From an uncultured Collinsella sp. (GTDB lineage: Bacteria > Actinomycetota > Coriobacteriia > Coriobacteriales > Coriobacteriaceae), in NCBI GenBank assembly GCA_937995345.1, contig CALKKS010000014.1, positions 62,001 through 126,000 of the forward strand: DNA of 64,000 nt, in the 5' to 3' direction. Position 1 is the stretch's first letter, and each line of letters opens with the position of its first letter. The notes below the pieces were generated by a model, which worked only from the letters and a program-made list of their open reading frames with translations, did no database searches and was not told the DNA's origin. This document shows positions 45,536 through 53,843 of the stretch, piece by piece. A program made the position numbers and the translations under genes.

Positions 45536-46066
45536 ATGACGGAATCATTTGAGCAGATTGCCGCGCACAATGAAGAGCTCTCACGCGATATTGTCGAGCG
45601 TGCAACCGTTCGTGGTGTGACGGTTTCGACGGCTGAATCTCTGACAGCGGGAATGATCGCTTCGAAGATTGCCGATATCCCGGGTGCCTCGGCGGTGCTG
45701 CGCGGCGGTGCGGTGACGTACTGCGACGAGATTAAGCATCGCGTACTCGGCGTTGAGCAAGAGACGCTCGACCGCTATACCGCGGTGTCGTATCAGACGG
45801 CACGCGAGATGGCTGCCGGTTCGCTAGAGCTGTACCAGAGCGATATTGCCGTGAGCGCGACGGGCTATGCCGGCCCCGGTGGAGGCACCGAGGACGATCC
45901 GGCTGGCACTTTTTATATTGGCTGGGCGTATCGCTCGGCCGATGGGGGAGCGCCGATTGTGGACTCCATTCGTTGTCACTATGAGGGCGAACGTTCGTGT
46001 GTTCGTGCCCATGCGGTCGCGGAGGCATTGGGTCGCATTGTGTGCGTGCTTCATTCTATGGAATAG
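45536..46066 (+). CDS. pncC: CinA C-terminal family nicotinamide-nucleotide amidase
   Basis: A 176-residue protein equal to the CinA C-terminal domain, which deamidates NMN in the pyridine nucleotide cycle. The blocks TVSTAESLTAGMIASKIADIPG, GGAVTYCDEIKHRVLGV and SATGYAGPGGG are typical. ATG 45536 is preferred with AGGTG upstream; GTG 45524 is an alternative. The N-terminal CinA domain is absent. A short palindrome (46076-46095) follows without a T-run. Confidence 0.88.
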   Translation: MTESFEQIAAHNEELSRDIVERATVRGVTVSTAESLTAGMIASKIADIPGASAVLRGGAVTYCDEIKHRVLGVEQETLDRYTAVSYQTAREMAAGSLELYQSDIAVSATGYAGPGGGTEDDPAGTFYIGWAYRSADGGAPIVDSIRCHYEGERSCVRAHAVAEALGRIVCVLHSME

Positions 46067-46185
46067 ACGTGTTTTAAGGGGCCTCCGGGCCCCTTAATTG
46101 TGGAGATAGGGACCTCTGGCGAATTTGCTCTTTGTGCAGGTAGTTGGCGTATTCTATCCCGTCATGCCTTGTTTGGTTCGCCTGC

Positions 46186-46232
46186 GGTCAAGTTTTTGGT
46201 CAGTGTTTGGTCGGCGTTTGGTTGGGTTTTGG
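46186..46232 (+). promoter_or_regulatory. 11-bp tandem repeats upstream of recA
   Basis: GGTCAGTGTTT (46198), GGTCGGCGTTT (46209) and GGTTGGGTTTT (46220) are contiguous 11-mers, preceded by a 12-base unit GGTCAAGTTTTT (46186). The first part matches the comEA upstream sequence over about 20 positions. They end 32 bases before the recA -35, a position suited to an activator. Confidence 0.5.
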
Positions 46233-46264
46233 AAAGGACTGCTGCATATGATTTATCTGAACGG

Positions 46265-46293
46265 TTGACCACGAACAGCCGTTCGTTTATTAT
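46265..46293 (+). promoter_or_regulatory. recA promoter with SOS (LexA) box in the spacer
   Basis: The -35 TTGACC (46265-46270), a 17-base spacer and the -10 TATTAT (46288-46293). A perfect Gram-positive SOS box CGAACAGCCGTTCG (46272-46285) lies within the spacer, so bound LexA would exclude RNA polymerase. Confidence 0.88.
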
Positions 46294-46323
46294 CGATGCA
46301 GATTGTTTAGAGGAGGGCTATTC

Positions 46324-47469
46324 ATGGCCAAGAATTCAGGTCCCGTACGTACCGTTCATGCTCGCACGACGGGTAAAGAGCGCGATAAGATGATCGCCAC
46401 CACCAAGGCCGAGATCGAGAAGAAATTCGGCCAGGGTTCCATCATGAGGTACGGCGACGGTGGTCCCGAGCTCGAGGTCGAGGCCATTCCCACGGGCGCC
46501 TTGGCCCTCGATGCCGCGTTGGGCATCGGCGGCGTGCCGCGCGGCCGTATCGTCGAGATTTACGGTCCCGAGTCCTCCGGTAAGACAACGCTTTCGCTCG
46601 AGATTTTGGCAGAGGCCCAGGCTATGGGCGGCGTCGTGGCATTTATTGATGCCGAGCATGCGCTCGATCCCACGTATGCCGCACGTATCGGCGTGGACAT
46701 CGATGAGGTCCTCATTTCCCAGCCCGATACGGGCGAGCAGGCGCTCGAGATCGTCGACATGCTCGTGCGCTCTGGCGCCATCGACGCCATCGTCGTCGAC
46801 TCTGTCGCCGCTTTGACCCCGCGTGCCGAGATCGAGGGCGAGATCGGCGATACTACGGTCGGCCTTCAAGCCCGTCTGATGAGCCAGGCGCTCCGTAAGC
46901 TCGCCGGCTCGCTCGCCAAATCTAAAACGACCTGCATCTTCATTAACCAGCTGCGCGAGAAGATCGGCGTCATGTTCGGCAACCCCGAGACTACGACGGG
47001 CGGCCGCGCCCTCAAGTTCTTCTCGTCGGTGCGCATCGATATTCGCCGCATCGACAGCATCAAGCTTAAGGACGAGGTCATCGGCAATCGTGTGCGTGCC
47101 AAGGTCGTTAAGAACAAGGTGGCCGCTCCGTTCCGCTCTGCCGAGTTCGACATCATGTACGGTACGGGCATCTCCAAGGAGGGCTCGATTCTGGACATGG
47201 CCGTCGAGTGCGGTATCTGCAAAAAGATGGGCTCTTGGTTTGCTTACGGTGAGGACAAGCTCGGTAATGGTCGCGAGGCCGCTAAGGCATTCCTGCGCGA
47301 ACACCCCGATTGTGCTGACGAGATCGAGCATAAGGTTCGCCTCGCCTGCGGCCTTGAATTCGATGACGATGCTCCGTCCGAGGTCGAGCTGACCGATCGG
47401 CCCGAAACTGAGGAGTTCGATGAACTTTACGCCATCGACGGCTCCGCGATGCTCGATGACGACGAGTAG
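46324..47469 (+). CDS. recA: Recombinase RecA
   Basis: A 381-residue RecA, the strand-exchange ATPase and LexA co-protease. Walker [10 protein letters not shown] is at 81-89; [21 protein letters not shown] is loop 2. An acidic C-terminal tail is present. ATG 46324 has GAGGAGGG upstream. It is SOS-controlled by the box at 46272 and forms an operon with recX, 11 bases downstream. Confidence 0.98.
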   Translation: MAKNSGPVRTVHARTTGKERDKMIATTKAEIEKKFGQGSIMRYGDGGPELEVEAIPTGALALDAALGIGGVPRGRIVEIYGPESSGKTTLSLEILAEAQAMGGVVAFIDAEHALDPTYAARIGVDIDEVLISQPDTGEQALEIVDMLVRSGAIDAIVVDSVAALTPRAEIEGEIGDTTVGLQARLMSQALRKLAGSLAKSKTTCIFINQLREKIGVMFGNPETTTGGRALKFFSSVRIDIRRIDSIKLKDEVIGNRVRAKVVKNKVAAPFRSAEFDIMYGTGISKEGSILDMAVECGICKKMGSWFAYGEDKLGNGREAAKAFLREHPDCADEIEHKVRLACGLEFDDDAPSEVELTDRPETEEFDELYAIDGSAMLDDDE

Positions 47470-47480
47470 CGGATGCCCTC

Positions 47481-48173
47481 ATGTCGTATACGGTGACCGA
47501 GGCCACGGTCGTCTTTCCCGATAAGAACGCGGCCTCCTCGTTCTCGAGTGGGTATGCATCAAAAAAGCCTTGTGCGCATATCGACTGTGAACTCGAGGGC
47601 GGTTTTGAACGATCCATCTGGATTCCTATTCGTGTCGCGCGCCTGTTCCTTAAAAACCGCCCCGATCTTCCCTGCGATTGGGATGAGTTTCGCGAGGCGG
47701 TGCAGCTCATTGAGCGTAAATGCGCGCTTACCATGGTGACTGAGATGTTGTCGCGCCGCGACCATGCCACAGGTGAGGTCCGTGACAAGCTGGCTCGTTA
47801 CGGATTTCGACAGCCCGCAATTGATTTCGCCGTCCAGCGTGCCACTGAGTATCGCTTTTTAGATGAGAGCCGCTTTTGTTCGTACTTTATCGAGGAGCGC
47901 AAACGACGCGGCTGGGGACAGCGCAAGATCGAGACCGAGCTTAAGCGCCGTCATGTCGTACTCGATGATATCCCCGGCTATCCCGAGGATTATTTTGCCG
48001 TGGAGGACGATTTGGCTCGCGCATCGGCTTTACTCGCGAAGCGTCGTGTTCCCGAGACGCGTGGATTCGAAAAGCTCGTCCGGTTTTTGATGGGCAAGGG
48101 CTTTTCGTACCACATTGCCGCCGATGCCGTTAAGGCGCGTCTCGATGCCGAACGTGAGGAATGTGCAGTTTAG
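47481..48173 (+). CDS. recX: Regulatory protein RecX
   Basis: A 230-residue RecX that binds and restrains RecA filaments. Repeated three-helix modules are visible (ALTMVTEMLSRRDHATGEVRDKLARYGF, then FLDESRFCSYFIEERKRRGWGQRKIETEL), but cut by variable parts. The N-terminal 70 residues (SYTVTEATVVFPDKN...) are less conserved. ATG 47481 follows recA closely. A terminator follows. Confidence 0.87.
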   Translation: MSYTVTEATVVFPDKNAASSFSSGYASKKPCAHIDCELEGGFERSIWIPIRVARLFLKNRPDLPCDWDEFREAVQLIERKCALTMVTEMLSRRDHATGEVRDKLARYGFRQPAIDFAVQRATEYRFLDESRFCSYFIEERKRRGWGQRKIETELKRRHVVLDDIPGYPEDYFAVEDDLARASALLAKRRVPETRGFEKLVRFLMGKGFSYHIAADAVKARLDAEREECAV

Positions 48174-48197
48174 ACACATGCTAGAAGCATGTGTTTT
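48174..48197 (+). terminator. Intrinsic terminator after recX
   Basis: ACACATGCT pairs with AGCATGTGT around an AGA loop, followed by TTT. Confidence 0.75.
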
Positions 48198-48380
48198 GCG
48201 TACCAGCCGTTCACCGTGTTTTAGACGCCGTACCGGGTCCATTTATTTGACAGTTGTTGCGGTTCAACGTACGATAAACAGTGTCATTTGCTTTGTGATA
48301 TGTGCTCATCTTTGATGAGTTTGTTTATATGTTTATCTGTATCCGACCCGCATAAGCTGCGCCCATATTACTCAAATGTC

Positions 48381-48407
48381 GCGAGCCGTTCGTAAGGACG
48401 GTTCGCT
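48381..48407 (+). promoter_or_regulatory. Hairpin in the rny leader
   Basis: GCGAGCCGT pairs with ACGGTTCGC, then TTTGTTGTG, 35 bases before rny. It could be an attenuator or the terminator of a short transcript. The rest of 48198-48441 is AT-richer and probably holds the rny promoter, which I cannot pin down. Confidence 0.45.
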
Positions 48408-48441
48408 TTGTTGTGTAACGAATCCATAAAAAGGAGTGAGC

Positions 48442-49992
48442 ATGCCTATCATCGCAGCGCTCGTTGGCATCGTTTTGGGTGCCATCGCCGCCATTGCCTA
48501 CATGCGCACCGCCAAGCAGGGTAGTCTTCACGAGGCCGACGAAAAGATCCAGTCGGCACATGCACAGGCTGAGTCCCTAATCGGCGATGCAAAGCGCCAG
48601 GCCGAGACCCTCAAAAAAGAGGCTCTGCTCGAGGCTAAAGAGGAGATCATCAAGAACAAGCAGGCCGCCGAGGCCGAGGACAAGCAGCGTAAGAACGAGA
48701 TCCGTACGCTCGAGAACCGTGTGATGCAGCGCGAGGAGTCCCTCGATCGCCGCAACGATGCCCTCGACAAGCGTGAGCACCAGCTTTCCAGCCAGGCCGG
48801 CCAGGTCGAGAAGCGCTCCCGCGAGCTTGAGGAGCTCTGCGCCAAGCAGACCTCCGAGCTCGAGCGTATCGCCGACCTGACCCGCGAGGACGCCCACAAG
48901 GAGCTGCTCGATAAGGTCCGCGGCGAGGTTACCCACGAGGCCGCCACGATTATCCGCGAGTCCGAGCAGCAGGTTCGCGCAGAGTGCCACAAGACCGCTC
49001 AGGAGATCCTCTCCCTGGCGATTCAGCGCTGCGCCGCCGACCACACCGCCGAGGTCACCGTTACCTCCGTGCATATTCCCTCTGACGATCTCAAGGGTCG
49101 CATCATCGGCCGCGAGGGTCGCAACATCCGCACCTTCGAGCAGGTTTCCGGCGTCAACCTCGTGATCGACGACACGCCCGAGACCGTCGTGCTCTCGAGC
49201 TTCGACCCGGTCCGTCGCGAGACTGCCCGCGTTGCCCTTGAGAACCTCATTGCCGACGGCCGCATTCACCCCGCCCGCATCGAGGAGATGTACCACAAGG
49301 CCGCCGATCTGGTTCAGCAGCGCGTGCGCGAGGCTGGCGAACAGGCTGCCTTCGATACCGGTATCCACGATCTGCACCCCGAGATCGTTAAGACCCTGGG
49401 TGCTCTACGCTACCGCACCTCGTTTGGTCAGAACGTGCTCCAGCATTCCCTCGAGGTTTCCGACCTGTGCGGAGTGATGGCTTCCGAGCTTGGCCTGGAC
49501 GTTGTGACCGCCAAGCGTGCCGGCCTGCTGCACGATCTGGGCAAGGCTATCGACCATGACGTCGAGGGTCCGCATGCCGTTATCGGCGCCGAGCTCGCCC
49601 GTCGCTATGGCGAGAAGCCCGTTATCGTTCACGCTATCGAGGCTCACCACGCCGACGTCGACCCCAACACGGTGCTCGATGTTCTGGTCCAGGCTGCCGA
49701 CGCCGTTTCTGCCTCTCGCCCCGGTGCCCGTCGCGAATCGGCCGAGAACTACATCAAGCGTCTCGAGAAGCTCGAGGAGATTGCCAACTCCCATGACGGC
49801 GTCGAGCGTACCTATGCCATGCAGGCTGGTCGCGAGGTCCACGTCATGGTTCAGCCGGACAAGATTTCCGATGCTCAGTCCACGGTCTTGGCTCATGACA
49901 TCGCCCATCAGATCGAGGAAGAGATGGAATATCCCGGTCAGGTGCGCGTTGTCGTGATTCGCGAGAGCCGCGCTGTCGATATCGCTAAATAA
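48442..49992 (+). CDS. rny: Ribonuclease Y
   Basis: A 516-residue membrane-bound endoribonuclease that starts mRNA decay. One N-terminal helix (residues 1-20) is followed by a long coiled coil (about 30-190), a KH domain ([21 protein letters not shown]) and an HD domain ([15 protein letters not shown] near residue 365). ATG 48442 has AAGGAG upstream; GTG 48436 is an alternative. RNase J and PNPase are also in this window. Confidence 0.95.
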   Translation: MPIIAALVGIVLGAIAAIAYMRTAKQGSLHEADEKIQSAHAQAESLIGDAKRQAETLKKEALLEAKEEIIKNKQAAEAEDKQRKNEIRTLENRVMQREESLDRRNDALDKREHQLSSQAGQVEKRSRELEELCAKQTSELERIADLTREDAHKELLDKVRGEVTHEAATIIRESEQQVRAECHKTAQEILSLAIQRCAADHTAEVTVTSVHIPSDDLKGRIIGREGRNIRTFEQVSGVNLVIDDTPETVVLSSFDPVRRETARVALENLIADGRIHPARIEEMYHKAADLVQQRVREAGEQAAFDTGIHDLHPEIVKTLGALRYRTSFGQNVLQHSLEVSDLCGVMASELGLDVVTAKRAGLLHDLGKAIDHDVEGPHAVIGAELARRYGEKPVIVHAIEAHHADVDPNTVLDVLVQAADAVSASRPGARRESAENYIKRLEKLEEIANSHDGVERTYAMQAGREVHVMVQPDKISDAQSTVLAHDIAHQIEEEMEYPGQVRVVVIRESRAVDIAK

Positions 49993-49993
49993 C

Positions 49994-51079
49994 ATGAACG
50001 ACGCGAACGAGCTCATCTCATTTATCGCGTCGATGTCGGGGGAGGGCAACCTTCGCGTCGAGGAGAACCTTGGCGAGGGGTATGTCCGCCTCCGCGTTTC
50101 GGAGGCCGAGCGGCGCCAAGCAAAGCACGACATCCAGCATGTCGAGGATATTGTCATCGAAATGCTGCGGAACGCTCGTGATGCCGGCGCTGACAAGGTC
50201 TATCTCGCCACGACTAAGGAAGATGGCGTTCGTACGCTCGTCTTTCTGGACAACGGCTCGGGCGTTCCGCAGGATATGCAGGAACGCATCTTCGATGCCC
50301 GCGTTACCTCCAAGCTCGAGAGCATGAAGATGGACCGTTGGGGCGTTCACGGTCGAGGCATGGCATTGTTCTCGATTAAGCAGAACACCGATGAGGCACG
50401 CGTTGTCGCGTCGGATGTTGACCTTGGCTCGGTCTTTAAGGTGAGCGTCGGTACCGACCGACTTGGCGAGCGCGCCGACCAGTCCAGCTGGCCTCAGGCC
50501 GTGAAGGACGAGGACGGCCACTATGTCTGCGCCCGTGGCCCTCACAACATCATTCGCGCCGCCTGTGAGTTTGCCCTCGAGGAGCTGCGCGCCTGTGATG
50601 TCTATCTGGGCTCTCCGTCCGAGATCGCCGCGACGCTGCATGCGCAGGCGTCCAGTCGTCTCGATGCTTCTCGTCTTTTGTTTATCGATGACGAAGCCGA
50701 GCTTCCCGTGGTCGATCGTCTTGGTCTTGCTTCGGATGCGGAAGACTTTATCCGTATCTGTTCTGGTTTGGGCCTTGAGATGTCCGAGCGTACGGCGCAT
50801 CGTATTTTGGCGGGCCAGATTAAGCCCGTTCGCAGTGTGACCGCACGCCTGCTACGTGAGCGCGATTCGTCCTCACATGCGTCTGCTCCGGTCGATCTTG
50901 CCAAGGATCGTCGCGGACTGCGTATTGCCAAGGACGACATGGCGCAGTTCTCGCGAGCCGTGGAGCGCGACTTTAACGATCTTGCATCGCGGTACTATCT
51001 CAACCTTTGCGGCGACCCCAAGATTCGTGTTTCGCGTGATCGTATTACCGTGACGTTCGATCTTGCCAAAGAGGAATAG
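49994..51079 (+). CDS. GHKL-fold ATPase of unknown function
   Basis: A 361-residue protein with a Bergerat ATP-binding fold. The N-box has Glu56 and Asn60 (EDIVIEMLRNARDAGA), the G1 box is DNGSGVP (86-92) and the G2 loop is GVHGRGMALF (117-125). No histidine phosphoacceptor domain, MutL domain or Hsp90 domain is recognisable. The rest (about 180-361) is mixed alpha/beta without a familiar motif. It begins one base after rny and is followed by spoVS. The pairing with rny and spoVS suggests an RNA-related or nucleoid-related role, but this is only inferred. Confidence 0.7.
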   Translation: MNDANELISFIASMSGEGNLRVEENLGEGYVRLRVSEAERRQAKHDIQHVEDIVIEMLRNARDAGADKVYLATTKEDGVRTLVFLDNGSGVPQDMQERIFDARVTSKLESMKMDRWGVHGRGMALFSIKQNTDEARVVASDVDLGSVFKVSVGTDRLGERADQSSWPQAVKDEDGHYVCARGPHNIIRAACEFALEELRACDVYLGSPSEIAATLHAQASSRLDASRLLFIDDEAELPVVDRLGLASDAEDFIRICSGLGLEMSERTAHRILAGQIKPVRSVTARLLRERDSSSHASAPVDLAKDRRGLRIAKDDMAQFSRAVERDFNDLASRYYLNLCGDPKIRVSRDRITVTFDLAKEE

Positions 51080-51153
51080 CATCTTTACCGAGTCCGTTCG
51101 GTACGATACAGTTATTGCAGTTAAAACGTACTTTTAAACGCAGGAGTTTCTTC

Positions 51154-51471
51154 ATGGATTGCCTGAAGGTATCAAGCAAATCGTCGCCCGCGTCCGTTGC
51201 CGGCGCCATTGCCGGCATGGTCAAAGATGGTGTTCCCGTCAACATTCAGTGCGTCGGCGCGGGCGCCGTCAACCAGGCCATTAAGGCTGTGGCCATTGCA
51301 CGCGGATTTTTGATTCCGACCGGGTTTGATATTTCCTGCGCGCCGGTGTTCTCCGACATCCTCATCAACGGGGAGTCGCGTACGGCCATCCGTCTTTCTA
51401 TTTACGTTCATCAGATTAATCGAGCTGCTATGGATAACGTTGTGATGGACGACGTTAAGCCTGTGGCGTAG
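51154..51471 (+). CDS. spoVS: SpoVS-family Alba-like protein
   Basis: A 105-residue SpoVS-type protein (LKVSSKSSPASVAGAIAGMVKDG, VQCVGAGAVNQAIKA-like block, AIARGFL). It has the Alba fold, which binds nucleic acid in other lineages. In Bacillus it affects sporulation and septation. The host is not expected to form spores, so another function is likely. It is about 19 residues longer than Bacillus SpoVS. ATG 51154 has AGGAG upstream. The rny-spoVS neighbourhood matches that of Firmicutes. Confidence 0.9.
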   Translation: MDCLKVSSKSSPASVAGAIAGMVKDGVPVNIQCVGAGAVNQAIKAVAIARGFLIPTGFDISCAPVFSDILINGESRTAIRLSIYVHQINRAAMDNVVMDDVKPVA

Positions 51472-51534
51472 AGTGTTTACTCTTTGCCCGCACTCTTTGA
51501 TTCCGCCTATTCCACCTCGTTAGGACTTATACAC

Positions 51535-52905
51535 ATGGACCAGGGTTCCGTACGCGATATTCTTGCCGGTAAAACCTACTTTATCCGCACCTTTGGCTGT
51601 CAGATGAATCAGCACGACTCCGAGCGCGTGAGTGGCCTGCTCGACTCATATGGCTGCCTTATGGCGCTCGATCCGGAGCATGCTGACATTGTCGTGTTCA
51701 TGACGTGCTGCGTTCGCGAGGCCGCTGACACCCGTCTGTACGGTCAGTGCAACTCTTGTAAGAGCCTCCCGTCTTCGCCCTCGGGCAAGCGTGTGGTTGC
51801 CGTGGGCGGCTGCATCGCGCAGCGCGACGGCGAGGGTCTGCTCACCAATGTCGATAACGTCAATGTCATCTTTGGCACGCATTCCATCGCGCATGTGGCC
51901 GAGCTCATTGCCGAGGCATTCTTGGACGGCAAGCGTCATATTCGCACCAATGAGCACGAGGACACGGATGCTATGAGCATGCCGTGGCATCGTGAGACCC
52001 AGTATCACGCGTGGGTCCCCATTATGACGGGCTGCAACAATTTCTGCACCTATTGCATCGTGCCGTATGTGCGCGGTCGCGAAAAAAGCCGTCCTTTCGA
52101 TGAGATTGTCGACGAGGTGACCGTTCTAGTGCGCCAGGGCGTGCGTGAGATCACGCTTCTGGGACAAAACGTCAACTCTTATGGTCGCGACCTGTTTGGC
52201 AAGCCGCGCTTTGCCGACCTGTTGCGTGCAGTTGGTGATACGGGTGTAGAGCGTATCTTCTTTACTTCCTCGCACCCCAAAGACCTGCTGCCCGAGACTA
52301 TCGACGCTATGGCCGAGACGCCTGCCGTCATGCCGCAGTTGCACCTGGCAGTTCAGTCAGGCTCGACGCGCATCCTTAAAGAGATGAATCGTCGCTATAC
52401 GCGCGAGGATTATCTGGGGCTTGTCGATCGCATCCGCAATCGTATGCCCGATATCGCGCTTTCGACCGATATCATCGTGGGTTTCCCCGGCGAGACCGAG
52501 GAAGACTTTGAGCAGACGCTCTCGCTGGCCGAAACGGTCCGTTATGCTCAGGCCTATACGTTTATCTATTCCAAGCGCGCCGGTACTCCGGCCGCCGAGA
52601 TTGACGATCCCACGCCGCATGAGGTAATTCTCGAGCGCTTCAACCGTCTGGTGAAGGTTATCGAGACTACTGCGCACGAGTATAACCAAGGTGAGCTCCA
52701 CACCGTTGTGCCGGCGCTTATCGAGGGTACGAGCAAAAAGAATGACGCGGTGCTGCTGGGCAAGAGTCCTAAGAATCAGACCGTTCACGCACCGATTCCC
52801 GAGGGCTACAGCATCGATCAGTTGATTGGCAAGATTGTCGATGTTGACATCGACGTTGCCAAGACGTGGTATCTGTCCGGATCAGTTGTGGGCGAGCCGC
52901 GCTAA
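51535..52905 (+). CDS. miaB: tRNA-i6A37 methylthiotransferase MiaB
   Basis: A 456-residue radical SAM enzyme converting i6A37 of tRNA to ms2i6A37. The N-terminal domain has TFGCQMNQHDSERV, the radical SAM cysteines are 167, 171 and 174 (CNNFCTYC), and a TRAM end follows. I take ATG 51535 as the start because the longer frame (TTG 51484) has no ribosome site. miaA, which makes its substrate, overlaps its stop by one base. Confidence 0.94.
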   Translation: MDQGSVRDILAGKTYFIRTFGCQMNQHDSERVSGLLDSYGCLMALDPEHADIVVFMTCCVREAADTRLYGQCNSCKSLPSSPSGKRVVAVGGCIAQRDGEGLLTNVDNVNVIFGTHSIAHVAELIAEAFLDGKRHIRTNEHEDTDAMSMPWHRETQYHAWVPIMTGCNNFCTYCIVPYVRGREKSRPFDEIVDEVTVLVRQGVREITLLGQNVNSYGRDLFGKPRFADLLRAVGDTGVERIFFTSSHPKDLLPETIDAMAETPAVMPQLHLAVQSGSTRILKEMNRRYTREDYLGLVDRIRNRMPDIALSTDIIVGFPGETEEDFEQTLSLAETVRYAQAYTFIYSKRAGTPAAEIDDPTPHEVILERFNRLVKVIETTAHEYNQGELHTVVPALIEGTSKKNDAVLLGKSPKNQTVHAPIPEGYSIDQLIGKIVDVDIDVAKTWYLSGSVVGEPR

Positions 52906-53843
52906 TGATTTCTCCCGGGGCAGGCCTTTCCGCCGTTGCGATTGTCGGTCCGACCGCGGTTGGCAAAAGTGATGTCGCAGATCGTTTGGCGGCTCGTCTT
53001 TCGTCCGAAGTGCTGTCGTGTGACGCGATGCAAATCTATCGAGGCATGGATATCGGCACTGCCAAGATGGCGCCCGAGGAATGCACGGCGCCGCTACGCC
53101 TGGTCGATATTGTTGAACCGGGCGTTACATATTCTGCAGCGCTGTATCAGGCAGACGCTCGTGTGCATGTTGAGCGCTTGCTGGGCGAGGGTCGCCTGCC
53201 GGTGTTTTGCGGGGGTACAGGCTTGTATCTCAAGGCCGCCCTGGATGAGATGGATTTTCCCTCGGGCGAGCTTGAGGACGATCGCCGCGCGAGGTATCAG
53301 GAGCTTGCCGAGCGCATTGGCGAGGAAGCGCTACACGCGCTGCTTGCCGAGCGTGACCCCGAGTCCGCTGCGGTCATCCACCCCCATAATGTTCGTCGCG
53401 TGATTCGCGCGCTCGAAATGCACGATGATGGCGTGTCCTACGCGCAGCAAAAGTCGCAGTTTAGTGTTCCGCGCGAGCATTATCATGCCCTATGGTTTGG
53501 TCTGACGCGTAATCGCGAGGTGCTCTACGAGCGCATTAATCTGCGCGTCGATCTGATGTTTGAGCAGGGTCTTGTCGATGAGGTCCGCGGTCTTATGGCC
53601 CAGGGTCTGGGAGATGCCCTGACGTCGATGCAGGCAATTGGCTATAAAGAGATCATTGATGCTTTCAATGGCGTGATGAGCATGGATGAGGCCCGCGAAC
53701 TCATTAAGATGCGTTCGCGTCGTTATGCCAAGCGTCAGCTTTCGTGGTTTAAGCGCGATGACCGTATCGTGTGGTTTGATATGGATGAATGTACGATCGA
53801 TGAGGTCGTTGAGGATATCCTGCATCGTATTGAGGCTGCCTAA
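52905..53843 (+). CDS. miaA: tRNA dimethylallyltransferase MiaA
   Basis: A 312-residue enzyme transferring a dimethylallyl group to A37 of tRNAs that read UNN codons. The P-loop GPTAVGKSD is at 15-23. DAMQIYRGMDIGTAK, CGGTGLYLKA and QAIGYKEI are the family blocks. It overlaps both neighbours by a base each (miaB and hflX), a tightly coupled operon. Confidence 0.95.
   Translation: MISPGAGLSAVAIVGPTAVGKSDVADRLAARLSSEVLSCDAMQIYRGMDIGTAKMAPEECTAPLRLVDIVEPGVTYSAALYQADARVHVERLLGEGRLPVFCGGTGLYLKAALDEMDFPSGELEDDRRARYQELAERIGEEALHALLAERDPESAAVIHPHNVRRVIRALEMHDDGVSYAQQKSQFSVPREHYHALWFGLTRNREVLYERINLRVDLMFEQGLVDEVRGLMAQGLGDALTSMQAIGYKEIIDAFNGVMSMDEARELIKMRSRRYAKRQLSWFKRDDRIVWFDMDECTIDEVVEDILHRIEAA

Noticed and set aside
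46076..46095. AAGGGGCC-TCC-GGGCCCCTT as a terminator after the CinA-type gene
   Set aside because: The hairpin is strong, but there is no T-run on either side; I mention it only with the gene.
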